Assembly: GCA_903632075.3 (NCBI GenBank)
Contig: CAHIKZ030004282.1
Coordinates: 1,247,501 to 1,311,500 of the forward strand
Reading direction: 5' to 3'
From: Acanthosepion pharaonis
Lineage: Eukaryota; Mollusca; Cephalopoda; Sepiida; Sepiidae
Length of the DNA stretch: 64,000 nt
Shown one piece after another: positions 51,930-61,659 of the stretch. A program made the position numbers and the translations under genes. How positions within the stretch are numbered: the stretch's first letter is position 1; the number at the start of each line of letters is the position of its first letter. The notes under the pieces were generated by a model. That model made no database searches. It was not told the origin of the DNA and saw only the letters and a list, made by a program, of their open reading frames with translations.

Positions 51930-52150
51930 TATATATATATATATATCAATCCAGTCGATAACGTCAACCTTATCTTTGCTGCTACTATGACAAAGTTTCG
52001 ACCGTTGCGCTTTCTGGACTTCTTCAAATGTTTGTCGATCTGCGCAACCTTCATAGAATTTCGTTCTGAAACCTTTATGTAATCTATGTTGACCATGTCT
52101 AGGGATATCACATCTAATTCTTATTTTTAGTACTGCTCAGTTATTGCTGG
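51930..52150 (-). mobile_element. SINE 'GCCGGAG' family, partial
   Basis: gacaaagtttcgaccgttgc, tttctggacttcttcaaatg and a diverged body ending ttagtactgctcagttattg, an end also found at 59070. Preceded by (TA)n. Confidence 0.55.
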
Positions 52151-52450
52151 TCGTATTTTCCACTGAGTTACTATGTCACCAGCAGATTAATCATTTTGAA
52201 GCATTGGTTTTTGAAGGTTGCAACGGCCGAAAGGTCGTGTTGATAACAACAAAGATGTGGATAAAAATCTGATTGCCTCGGCTCTACACGTATTTTCCAC
52301 TGAGTTACTATGTCACCAGCAGATTTATCATTTTGAAGCATTGGTTTGTGAAGGTCAGGGGTTGAAACGACAGAAAGGTTATGTTCATAACAACAAAAAT
52401 GGGAATGATAATCCGATTGTTGATATTGTAAACTGTAATGCAACTCATTT
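52150..52450 (+). repeat. 138-bp tandem duplication with SINE tail pieces
   Basis: gtattttccactgagttact at about 52152 recurs at 52290. Each is followed by atgtcaccagcagat, catttt-gaagcattggttt, gttgcaacggccgaaaggtc-type blocks, and ataacaacaaa.atg. The inner gccgaaaggt...gataacaacaaag is the SINE 'GCCGGAG' tail in plus orientation. Confidence 0.7.
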
Positions 52451-52489
52451 GATCTTGTCTCGGCTCTACACAGTGAAGATTTCACAATA

Positions 52490-53245
52490 GATATTTTTTT
52501 TTATTTTCTCTCTATTCAAGGTGAAATAGAACTTCTACTCGAGTCGGAAACACGATACCAGAACGGGCGGCCGAGACACCTAGACAAGCTCGATCGTTTA
52601 GAAGGACTAAAAGAGGCTTGAGATAAGGGGATTACAAATGCTTCTCAGTAGCGGTTCTTTGCCGAAATGCAAGTGTTGTCGTATTAGCAATAGCTTATTA
52701 AGAAGAGATTGCTAGTGACACGTGAATTTTGTATAGTAGTTGGAAGCGGTAAAAATGGACGCTCGCGAAAACTCACATAAAAGAAATCGTAGATGACGAA
52801 ATTTGACAAGAGACGTCTGCTTTTAACATTATCTTTAGCATTACCCTTTGGAATATCCGCGTCTTTATTGTTGTTTTTATCTGAGATTTAGAACTAATTG
52901 TTGCTAATATTCATTAAATGCTTTCTAATATTTTAATCTTCATTGTTTTTAGCTGTGATTTACGATGTGTTAATGTTAAACAGACAATAAATTCTTTAGA
53001 ATGTGCTCATCTTCATTTGTATTTTTTGTCATTGAGATCTGTTATTATTAATATTCTCCTAATAAAACGCTCAAGCACCACTCAACATAAAAAAGATTGA
53101 TTTTTTTTGTTTCTGGTTTATCGATCAATTTTGGGTTATTTAAAACCGAAACATTTTTGAATTATAAGAATATTTCTTTTTTTTTTCGATTGAATAATGT
53201 TTTTTTCTGAGAATAACAACGATTTCTCCAAATACAATTCTTATT
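52490..53245. other. Unassigned AT-rich sequence
   Basis: No gene. A faint satellite-like stretch (cgaggtttagaactaattgt, tgctcatcttcat) resembles 50.2 kb. Confidence 0.4.
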
Positions 53246-53247
53246 AT

Positions 53248-53385
53248 TTAACCCATAGCTGGAGGGAGTTCTTGGATTAATACCTTTCCTAAAACTATTT
53301 GCGCCTATGTGGATGTGATGAACACGATTAGGATTCGAACTCAGCTCTTTGATTTCTCATTCATCTATCTGTTACACCACCTACA
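53248..53385 (-). mobile_element. SINE family A, 5' half
   Basis: taacccatagctggagggag, then gattaggattcgaactcagc (B box on minus) and atctgttacaccacc (A box). Truncated in the body. Confidence 0.7.
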
Positions 53386-53920
53386 CAACCTCGGGTTACT
53401 AAATGTGTTATGTGATATGAATAAAAAAGCACAATGATAGAAAATGAAGAATATGAGGACAAGTAGGATGGATTTACAGATTTAGAAGGATCATTTGATA
53501 GACTGTATTGAATAAATTTGCTTTCATCTGTGTTGCTAGGAAAGTTGGTTCAGACAACAGCCGTGCCAGAGAATCTTTCTTTGTCAGAATCCAGCTTGCA
53601 CATTTTTGTGATGTACGGTGGCCATTAAATAATAAAGTATAACTTAAGACTTCAATAATTCGTTTCAACTGATCTATTTTTGCTGGGAGAGTCTTTTGCT
53701 TCGCACAAAGTCCCAGCGGACATTAGCAAGCATATTTCGGATGAGATGGGGTTTTATTCCACTTCCTAACTTACTTATCCATATTTGGTGTTACTGATCT
53801 GTGATGTTTTTTGTGGAGTTTCGAGTGCGATGAAAAACGATGTCATGACTTGCTGATACTTTTCGCGAGTCCATGTCGTTCGCTTTCTTGATATGGTCTA
53901 TCAACTTCACTATCCTTTTT
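53386..53920. other. Unassigned sequence
   Basis: A 64-codon minus frame shows no domain. Confidence 0.4.
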
Positions 53921-53929
53921 CTAAGATCA

Positions 53930-54125
53930 AAGAGTGTTTCAGAGACAATGCGCGCTCAATCTCTCTCTGCGCCATGTCCTTTTAGGACGTTGACGATAAT
54001 GGCCTTCTATATTTTGTTCTGCTCACCAATACTTGTGACTCAAATAAGTTTCTCGCTGATTTCTTCTGTTTTGTTGATATGCCCTATGAGTGTTATGTTC
54101 GCTAAACCTAGTTTCTTCTGAATGT
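53930..54125 (-). mobile_element. LINE family F 3' end fragment
   Basis: ctctctgcgccatgtccttt, aggacgttgacgataatggc and tgagtgttatgttcgctaaa correspond on the minus strand to GLANITLIG, then MAII.NVLK.HGA. Confidence 0.6.
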
Positions 54126-54235
54126 AATAAAACATTATCTACATTCATAGTAATGTCCTCATCTTTGTTGTTATTATTACAACGTTCCGACCGTTATCCT
54201 CCACCACGATCTTCTTCAGGTCTCTTTCGATCCGG
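54126..54235 (-). mobile_element. SINE 'GCCGGAG' family core piece
   Basis: cattatctacattcatagta, caacgttccgaccgttatcc and ttcttcaggtctc. Core and tail only. Confidence 0.55.
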
Positions 54236-54277
54236 GTAACCGAATTTCAAAAAAAATTCCTGCGGTCGCCGTATGTC

Positions 54278-54956
54278 TGTTTGGAAGCTGAAATTATGTA
54301 CTGCAAGTCAGTGCTTAGAGTCGATGTCAGAGCTCAAATGAAGAAAAGTAGGAACAGGAAAAAAAAATTCGTTAGAAACAAAGAAAAGAGCGTTGAACTG
54401 TTACGTAATATCGGTCCACCTATATGGCAGCGAATGCTAGACAATCTCTTCACAGTTGAAGAAGATTCTTGTAGCAGCTGAAATGTGGTCTTACAGAAGA
54501 ATGCTGTGAATACCTTTGACTAATCACGTGACCAATAACGAAGTTTTAGAGAAAATGGAAACAAAAAGGACACTTATACTTAGCATCAGATTCTAGGGTA
54601 AACAGCGAGAAAAGACGGTTTAGCAAATTTGATACCCGTAGGAGATATTGAAGGCAAGCAGGACAGAAGAAGACAACACATAACCTACCTATTGAGCTTG
54701 AGTAAATGCATGTCGAATAAGGTTATGAAGAGATAACAAAAAGACAATATTTATTAAGAACTACAAAAGAGAGGAAATTGTGGAGAGCCATAATCGCCAA
54801 CAACCTGAAAAACACGGCGCATCGGAGACGAAGAAATAGTTTTGTGTTTTTTTTTTTTAATTTAGTCTTAGATTTCGACATATTTTATTTTTTTCCATTT
54901 CGTAAAAAAAAAATTAAATTCCTTATTTCCTCACGTCCTGAAGGGACACGGCACAT
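54278..54956 (+). pseudogene. LINE family F RT C-terminal region
   Basis: The plus strand gives LKRNIGPPIWQRMLDNLFTV-like codons, then MWSYRRML-like (atgtggtcttacagaagaatgctg), NHVTNNEV.EKMETKRTL, and GNCGEP.SPTT before RPEGTRHIEEEE. Frameshifts and stops throughout. The order agrees with fragments at 60.4 and 61.3 kb. Confidence 0.65.
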
Positions 54957-55011
54957 AGAAGAAGAAGAAGAAGAAGAAGAAGAAGAAGAAGAAGAAGAAG
55001 AAGAAGAAGAT
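54957..55011. repeat. (GAA)n tail of LINE F
   Basis: About 18 GAA units directly after gggacacggcacata. Confidence 0.95.
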
Positions 55012-55019
55012 GTTCTGGC

Positions 55020-55335
55020 AAAATGATCATAAGCCATTTGCAAGCTATTCCAACATCATTGTATTTGTCGTACTAATCTTAGTCGAAATAGAAGTGGTAA
55101 GGTTGTTATACTTTTATTTGACGGGAAGTCTTTGACAGATTAAATAATACTGCAAATCTACCAAGATGTCTGTTACCTTAGAAATGCATAGAACAGAAAA
55201 TTAGATTGAAAGGTTTATTAAGTTCCACGTTACTTACTGATGAGTGGTTTAAGAATTGAGATCTTAAGTATATTTACTAATCATCGATATCAAAGAGCAC
55301 AATGGCTGCCAGGAAACCAAAAACGACTCGGAATG
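55020..55335. other. Unassigned sequence
   Basis: No recognised family. Confidence 0.4.
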
Positions 55336-55337
55336 TC

Positions 55338-55938
55338 AGCTTAAATGAATACCGCTCTACATATTGGCCAGAATCAATCTTGCATATTTATAAGTCTACC
55401 ATTCGTCCCTGCTTTGAATACTGCTGCCGCATCTGGTCTGATGTTCCTGTTATATATTTAGAGATTGTAGAAAAAATAATCTAAAGAAAAATCTGCAGTT
55501 TTATCGATCCTAACATGGCATCTCGGATTCAATTACTTTTCCCCCATCGTAATGTAGCTTCCCTGTGTCTTTTCTATAAATACTTTCATGGTAATTGTTC
55601 TGATGAATTTCCTTTTATAGTACCTAGACTTTAAGAATTTAAGCGCAGTACCAGATGGGCGATAAGGTTACATCATTTAACACTTGAATGGCCCGATATA
55701 ACCGTAAGTTCTATGCTAAGAGTTTCTTCTATTTTCTATTGCACTTCTTGCATGTGGATCTATCTTCTGCTTTCTTGCTTTTCAGTCAACTTTTATCTTC
55801 AAAAGTATAAATGCAATGTCTTCATAATACGTGTTCTAATATTGTTCTCGCTCTTTAATAGTGTATTTATTTCTCTATTCTCGAACACTCAGTAACTTCT
55901 AGCGTCTTAGTGGCTTTATTACCTGATTTAGGGTAAAC
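55338..55938 (+). pseudogene. LINE family E, RT C-terminus to 3' end, plus copy of a tail-to-tail pair
   Basis: Frames contain PESILHIYKSTIRPCFEYCC and RIWSDVPVIYLEIVEKI, then (shifted) RNVASLCLFYKYFHGNCSDE, and later a KCNV-like end. The 3' UTR includes agcgtcttagtggctttatt. Stops and frameshifts. It faces the minus copy at 55960. Confidence 0.75.
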
Positions 55939-55959
55939 TGATGAAAAAATTAATTTTTA

Positions 55960-56502
55960 AGAAATAATTTCCCCCAGGCAAGGCGATAATGTCGCTACGA
56001 CGCAATGAGTTATTGTCGGTGAAAGAGAATGCGAACACTTTAGTGAGGAGAGACGAGAATAAAGAACAATAAAAGAACAGGGTCCAGGAAGACAGAAGAT
56101 TGTAGCTTGTAAGGAAGTATAAAATTGGAAGGCAGTTCCACAGGCGAGAATCGCAAGAAAAGAAACTATTAGAATAGAATATACGATTACTGCGTCTAGG
56201 TAGTTCAGCAGTAAAACGGTGAGACCTAGTTGCCAATCTAGTAGCAAACTTCGTGCAGATGAAGAGGTACGAAAGAGTAAAGCTTACTAGAACAAATGCC
56301 ATGAAAATATTTGAAGAAAAGACAGAGGGAAGCTACGTCACATCGGTGAGAATGTGACAGAAATCGAGACTGCGAGATCAGAATCGATTACAACAAGGAG
56401 CCTTCTTTGTTTTTTAAGAACTTCGAGATATATAGTAAGAGCACCAGACCACATATTACAGCAGTATTTAATGCACGTAGACATAGTAGATTTATAAATG
56501 TG

Positions 56503-56505
<3 letters not shown>
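55960..56505 (-). pseudogene. LINE family E, minus copy of a tail-to-tail pair
   Basis: Minus frames: LHIYKSTMSTCIKYCCNMWS, GALTIYLEVLKKQRRLLVVI, then TRSHRFTAELPRRSNRIFYS, NSFFSCDSRLWNCLPILYFL and TSYNL. The 3' UTR (plus strand ttcccccaggcaaggcgata) meets the other copy's end at about 55940-55960. Its 5' side is bounded by (TA)n at 56506. Confidence 0.75.

Positions 56506-56552
<47 letters not shown>
56506..56552. repeat. (TA)n microsatellite
   Basis: About 23 TA units. Confidence 0.96.
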
Positions 56553-56556
<4 letters not shown>

Positions 56557-56942
56557 GTTATGAAGAATTTGGTAATCCGTATGGGTAATCCCAAGAAGGA
56601 TGAAATCCTGAGAGCTCAATGTAAATCCAGATCTAATATTGAAAAGAAAAACAGACCACTTTAAGGTACCATTATAATAATTTATTTCACCAGAACCCCT
56701 TTAAAGGACGCCGGATCATCAGATAGCACTTCCAAAAATGAAATTAAAATTGATGGGTAGTGTAAGTTTTTGTAATTTAACAGAGAGTGTAAAAGGAGTA
56801 GTTAAAGAGACATGGTAGAGTATAGGGAGGGATTAATTTCATATCTCTCTCAAGCATACTTTGTATTGGGGAAGGAGGAGTGACCTGATCTTGACCTATT
56901 TAAACTCCTCCTCCCCCAATACAAAGTATGTTTTTTCTTGTA

Positions 56943-56945
<3 letters not shown>
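56553..56945. other. Dispersed pieces with a 25-bp hairpin
   Basis: Contains agaccactttaaggtaccat (the repeat end also at 46.48 and 50.8 kb), and catactttgtattggggaag with its inverted copy ctcccccaatacaaagtatg near 56913. Confidence 0.5.

Positions 56946-57003
<58 letters not shown>
56946..57003. repeat. (TA)n microsatellite
   Basis: About 28 TA units. Confidence 0.96.
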
Positions 57004-57005
<2 letters not shown>

Positions 57006-57007
57006 TT

Positions 57008-57283
57008 AGTTGGATGGATGTGAGTTTGTGGCCCTGGGTTTTTAAGCTATTTGCGATCGTCAGACAAACTGATTAATTTTTAAATTATGGATTTATATAT
57101 GGTTGCGCATATCGGTGTTTTTATGGGAGTGAGGGGAAAATTGTTGTCGGAATGCCACACATATTACGCAAACATACATACACGAACGTACACTCATTGA
57201 CGACAATTTTCTCCTCCCACTGCCATAAAAACACCGATATACGCAGCCATATATAAATCCAAAATTTAAAAATTAATCAGTAT
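57008..57283. repeat. Foldback repeat, copy 2 of the 0.94-kb family
   Basis: gatgtgagtttgtggccctg and cgatcgtcagacaaactgat match 950-1010. The sequence 57073-57160 (atggatttatatatggttgc, gcatatcggtgtttttatgg) is inverted at 57195-57280 (ataaaaacaccgatatacgc, agccatatataaatccaaaa). Arms of about 85 bp surround acgcaaacatacatacacga. The 0.94-kb copy keeps one arm only. Confidence 0.75.
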
Positions 57284-57286
57284 CTA

Positions 57287-58070
57287 AATGACGCAAAAAA
57301 AATGAAAATAACACTTATTTTCATTTTTTGCGTCATCACAACACTTACATCTCATTTTAACAGATATACAGGGTGCGATGGATAAATAGTCCTCTAAATG
57401 AAGCAAAGAATGAAAATAACACTGACCTCATTTTAACAGATATAGAGGGTGCGATGGATAATTTGTCGTCTAAATGACGCAAAAATGAAAATAACACTGA
57501 CCTCATTTTAGCAGAAATACAGGATACGATGGATAAATTGTCGTCTAAGTGATGGAAAGATTGAAAATAACACTGACCTCATTTTAACAGATATACAGGG
57601 TGCGATGGATAAATTGTCGTCTAAGTGATGGAAAGATTGAAAATAACACTGACCTCATTTTAACAGATATACAGGGTGCGATGGATAAATTGTCGTCTAA
57701 GTGATGGAAAGATTGAAAATAACACTGACCTCATTTTAACAGATATACAGGGTGCGATGGATAAATTGTCGGCTAAATGACGCCCAAAAAAGATGAAAAC
57801 ACTGAGAGCTCATTTTAACAGATATCGAGGGTGCGATGGATAAATTGTCGTCTAAACGACGCCCCCAAAAATGAAAACACTGAGAGCTCATTTTAACAGA
57901 TATAGAAGGTGCGATGGATAAATTGTCGTCTAAACGACGCAAAAAAAAAAAAAATGAAAATAACACTGACCTCATGTTAACAGAAATACAGGATGCGATG
58001 GATAAATTGTCGTATAAATGACGCAAAAAAACAAAAAAATAACACTAAAATCTCATTTTAACAGATATAT
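57287..58070. repeat. Tandem array of mariner terminal inverted repeats (about 9 units)
   Basis: Unit start (caggg or variant, then tgcgatggata) at 57369, 57445, 57520, 57597, 57672, 57748, 57826, 57905 and 57989, 75-84 bp apart. Each unit reads cagggtgcgatggataaatt, gtcgtctaa, then an A-rich stretch, aataacactgacctcatttt and aacagatata. The first bases match, inverted, the far right end of the mariner relic (aatttaccgatcgcaccctg, ending 58834). At the left border, 57287-57337 is a hairpin made from the same unit. Confidence 0.85.
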
Positions 58071-58836
58071 TTACCAAATTTACACAAAAAAATATCTTCA
58101 AATACTAAAGAGTAAATTAATTCAATAAAATAACCATTGGCTTCAACCACACCCTCCAGACGATTTCGGAATCTCCTGCAACTCTTCTCGGGCGGTCTCC
58201 TTGTCTAAGTTGGTGAATGTTGCCATAATCCTTGATTTCAGTTCATCTTTGGCGTTACAAGGAGTTTTGTTGATCACTCGCTTAACTGAGCCACACATTA
58301 ATCAAGGAGCTTGCAGACTGGGGAGTTAGCTGGCCAGATGTAAAGGGTGATGCAGTCGCAGAAATTGCCTTATAGTCATCACTGGGTTCTGCTGCTTGTG
58401 GGGCAAGGTTCAGAGTCCTCTTACCAGACATAGAGGATTCCAGCAGCCACCCTCTTGACCCAGGGGAGCACTATCACCTCAAGGCACTTGATGTAGACCT
58501 CTGTGCTGAGCCTGTGGAAAGAGGAATGGAGGCATAAAGTTGCCAACATTAGTGATCTTTCCAAACACATTCATAATCACCATTAGACTCATCCATCTCT
58601 TTCCGAATCATCTGCACTGTCCTCAGATTAACACCCAAACACTCGGAAATGTTCGTATTTGAGCTGTCGGCAGACAGCTGCTGACAGAGTGAATTGCGTG
58701 ATGGTGCTCTTTTTCTTAAAGACGGTGCCCAGTTGACCTTACTATACTGTGCAGTCGAAAATATCAAAACAAATAACGCGCATGCGCTAAATTAAAAATA
58801 CAAAATACCGACAATTTACCGATCGCACCCTGTATA
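58071..58836 (-). pseudogene. Mariner-family element with internally deleted transposase
   Basis: The right end gaatttaccgatcgcaccctg-type sequence (58813-58834) is inverted relative to the array units, followed by TA. On the minus strand the frame 58767-58549 opens with APSRNSLCQQLSADSSNTNI, SECLGVNLRTVQMIRKEMDE and SNGDYE, the helix-turn-helix of a mariner transposase. Further left come INKTPCNAKDELKSRIMATF, TNLDKETAREE and RRFRNRLEGVVEANGYF, the transposase C-terminus. Between them about 150-200 codons, including the first two catalytic Asp positions, are deleted or scrambled. A remnant of the middle (LPWVKRVAAGIL-like) remains near 58440. Cannot be autonomous. Confidence 0.8.
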
Positions 58837-58849
58837 AGAGAAAAGAAAT

Positions 58850-59235
58850 ATCATTATTTACATGCGGATTATTGTCCTCATCTTTCTTGTTGTTATCATA
58901 ACATTTCGGTCATTCTACTCTTCGGCCTTCATCAGGTACTTGTCAATAAATATAACCTTCAGAGATTTTTGAACTCAACACTTTATTAAATCTATGGAGT
59001 ATATTGATCTCATTCCGCTGATTATATCCAGGGATATCTCGTCTACTTTCTATTTAATACTGCTCAGTTATTGCTTTCCCACTTTCCCCTTAGCCCCATT
59101 CAACACTGACAGACCCAGGACAAAACGAGTGAAACGTGGTAACAACAAAACTGTGGACAATATCGCGAATATAAATAAGGTTTACTCTTCATTTCAGAAA
59201 TTCTGAGAGAAAATAAATACCATTCAAAAACTTAA
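58850..59235. mobile_element. SINE 'GCCGGAG' family, inverted pair of partial copies
   Basis: Minus copy 58850-59090: catgcggattattgtcctca, cataacatttcggtcattct, actcttcggccttcatcagg and gaactcaacactttattaaa. Plus piece about 59115-59205: acgagtgaaacgtggtaaca, acaaaactgtggacaatatc. Confidence 0.6.
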
Positions 59236-59800
59236 TCATAATTGACAATGTTCAAGAATTCGCAGACTTTTAAAATATCTATAAAATTTATTTAAATGAT
59301 GCGCTTCTGTGATGGAAGCAAAAACTAAAAAATATACATTCTGCATCTTCATGTGGCTGGGACGAAGATTAAGATATTTCTTTATCTTATGTAAATGATA
59401 ATGCAAAATCAATTCTGTGTTTTTTTTTGGAGGCATTATTTTCTCATCTGTAATCTTTCTACCGTCATTTTTTCCTATGATCGCCATTTTCTTCCTTCTT
59501 CCTTTTGACGCCATCTTTCGGTTCTCACGCCATCTTTTCTTCATGTCGCCATATTTTCGTTCTGTTTCACATCCGTGATTTTGTTATCTGTCTTACAATA
59601 GTAATGCCTAAATATTTCCTCTAGTTATTTTTTTCTCTCATGTCTTTTACCGTTTGTTATCGCGACTCTTGCATTCTGATTTCCTTAAACATTATCAGCT
59701 GATCGGGGAGAAAAAAGATTGCTGATAAAATGCATTGGAAATCGGTGGAAGTAAAATAATCAAAAGTTTTGTGATTGTGAAAAATCAGGTAAGTGCTATA
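59236..59800. other. Unassigned sequence
   Basis: A 102-codon minus frame (59236-59544) starts in cgccat-rich sequence and has no recognised domain. Short degenerate repeats of cgccat.ttt.ttc occur at 59480-59560. Confidence 0.4.
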
Positions 59801-59802
59801 CG

Positions 59803-60068
59803 CGATACGCTCTCTTTCGATTCATGATTGATTAGGCAGAAAATATTCCCGCAGTAGGTTGCCGTTTCTTTCTGTGGTAGACTGGTTGCCAACCAAGGCT
59901 ATAGGACCCAACTCTTTCTGCTATTTAACTTATAACTGGATGGAGAAGAGATGGATTCATACCTTTCCTAACGGTATTTGTGAGTAAATGAATATAAGAA
60001 ACTTGAGTGGGATTCGAACTCGGCTCTCCGATTTTTCATTCTTAGACGTTATCCATTACACCACAACT
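59803..60068 (-). mobile_element. SINE family A, full length
   Basis: cgctctctttcgattcatga, gcagtaggttgccgtttctt, caaccaaggctataggaccc, tataactggatggagaagag. The head on the right is gtgggattcgaactcggctc (B box on minus) and tatccattacaccacaa (A box). Confidence 0.75.
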
Positions 60069-60084
60069 CACATCCCCGGGGCTC

Positions 60085-60320
60085 TTCAGGGCGTGAGTGA
60101 TTATGGCTCTCCACAAGTTCCCATCCTTTGCAGCTTTTAGCAATATTTGTATCACTCCCTTCCTACCAACTCCTGTTCCACTATTCATTCACATAGGCTC
60201 GTCAAGTAGATCACCCACTACATCCTCCTCTTCCTTTTGCTATAGATTCGTCCTGTGAGTGTCAAATTTTACACGCCTTCCTTCCTCATTATGTGTCCCA
60301 AGGGATCTTTTTAATAAGTA
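60085..60320 (-). mobile_element. LINE family F 3' end fragment
   Basis: cttcagggcgtgagtgatta, tggctctccacaagttccca and cctgtgagtgtcaaatttta on the plus strand. On the minus strand this reads as VKFDTHRTNL... and ...LVESHNHSRPEE. Faces the plus-strand copy that follows. Confidence 0.6.
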
Positions 60321-60394
60321 CAATAAAATCAGGCATATTAAAATCAAACGGCAGGAAAGAATAACGAAATATTCATAGTTACCGTGACTTGGGA

Positions 60395-60765
60395 CAAGAG
60401 AGATGGTTCTACAGAAGGATACTGGGAATGCCGTGGATGGGGTGCAAGCAACACGGAAGTTTTAAATAAAATGGAAACAAAAAGGAAACTTACATTTACA
60501 ACAGAGAAAGAGAAATTTTTAGAGAAATTAAAAAGGAAAGCGGGCTTGGAGAATTTGATACTCACAGGATACATTGAAGGCAAAAGGGTCTGAGTTAAGG
60601 AGCGAATAACTTACAGGACAAGTTCGTGTAAATGGATGTCAGAACAGGACTGGGAAGGATAATAAATAGACAAACATGGCTAAAACTGCTGAAGCTAGGG
60701 AGTTGTGGGGAGACATGGTCGAGAAAAAAAAAATTGAAATCGGTTCTCATTCCTCTCTCGTCGGA
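60395..60765 (+). pseudogene. LINE family F RT C-terminus
   Basis: Plus frame 60384-60593 holds TKRKLTFTTEKEKFLEKLKR, KAGLENLILTGYIEGKRV. The next frame has MDVRTGLGRIINRQTWLKLL. ELWGDMVEK-like codons follow. It begins with RWFYRRILGMPW-like sequence (gatggttctacagaaggata). Order agrees with the other F copies. Confidence 0.65.
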
Positions 60766-60769
60766 GTTT

Positions 60770-61285
60770 TATCGATTAGCAGAAAAATGTGCACAGCGAA
60801 TGAAATTAGAATCATCAAGGACTGAATGCTGTATAGATTAAATATTTAATCATTAATGCCTGATAACAATCAAGTCTAAAAGCTGCTCGTTCTGCTGAGA
60901 GAGTCTCTAGGATTTTCAGATGGGAATCCAAGAACCTAAGGATATGTCTTGGTTATTGGATCAGTCACAACGACGATTGGTTAACAAAGGCTCAGCTATC
61001 ACCGACAATAAATAGTCGATAATACTGTGTGAAATCGAATCAGAAGCAAAATGCTGTACCAAAAGACAGATGTGGGAACACTGTTTAATAACATAAGTCC
61101 GTTATTCTTAGTCCATTGAAAAGAATTCCTTGAATCAAGTGATGTGGGTTCTTGTATCATTCGAAACTAGTTCATTTGAATTTATTTTAATGTAAAGAAA
61201 TGTCTGGTTTATTGAAATATGGAAAGACGAACATTTCAATGAAAAGCTATTAAAATTGATAAAAAGTAAGCAAAATAGGTAAAAT
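60770..61285. other. Unassigned sequence
   Basis: No recognised feature. Confidence 0.4.
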
Positions 61286-61289
61286 CTAA

Positions 61290-61450
61290 TTGTTAGAATT
61301 AAAGAAAAGAGTGCGAGTAATGAACTGTTATATAATATCAGTCCTGCTATATGCCAATGAATTCCAGACAATCTCTTCACAGATTTGAGGCAAGAAAAAT
61401 GTGGTTCTACAGAAGGATACTGAGGAGAACATGGACAGACCATGTGAGCA
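61290..61450 (+). mobile_element. LINE family F fragment
   Basis: IKEKSASNELLYNISPAICQ-like reading, then RFEARKMWFYRRILRRTWTD and HVSNVKV. A run of eight G follows at 61461. Confidence 0.6.
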
Positions 61451-61659
61451 ATGTGAAAGTTGGGGGGGGGATTTTTTCAACATGTCATTCCATGCAAGGT
61501 AGTAAAGCCACTATGACACAAAACAACGGTGTCAGTCGGACATTGTGAAGATTTATCAGGCAACCAAGGATCAGTCATTTTTCTTACTTCAAAATAAACG
61601 GCGGTTTGAAATTCATATTCGAGTTGTGTTTATGTCTAAATATATATACAATAATTTAA

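Noticed and set aside
54957..55011. Glu-rich protein segment
   Set aside because: Poly-Glu comes from the (GAA)n tail of a LINE, not from a host gene.
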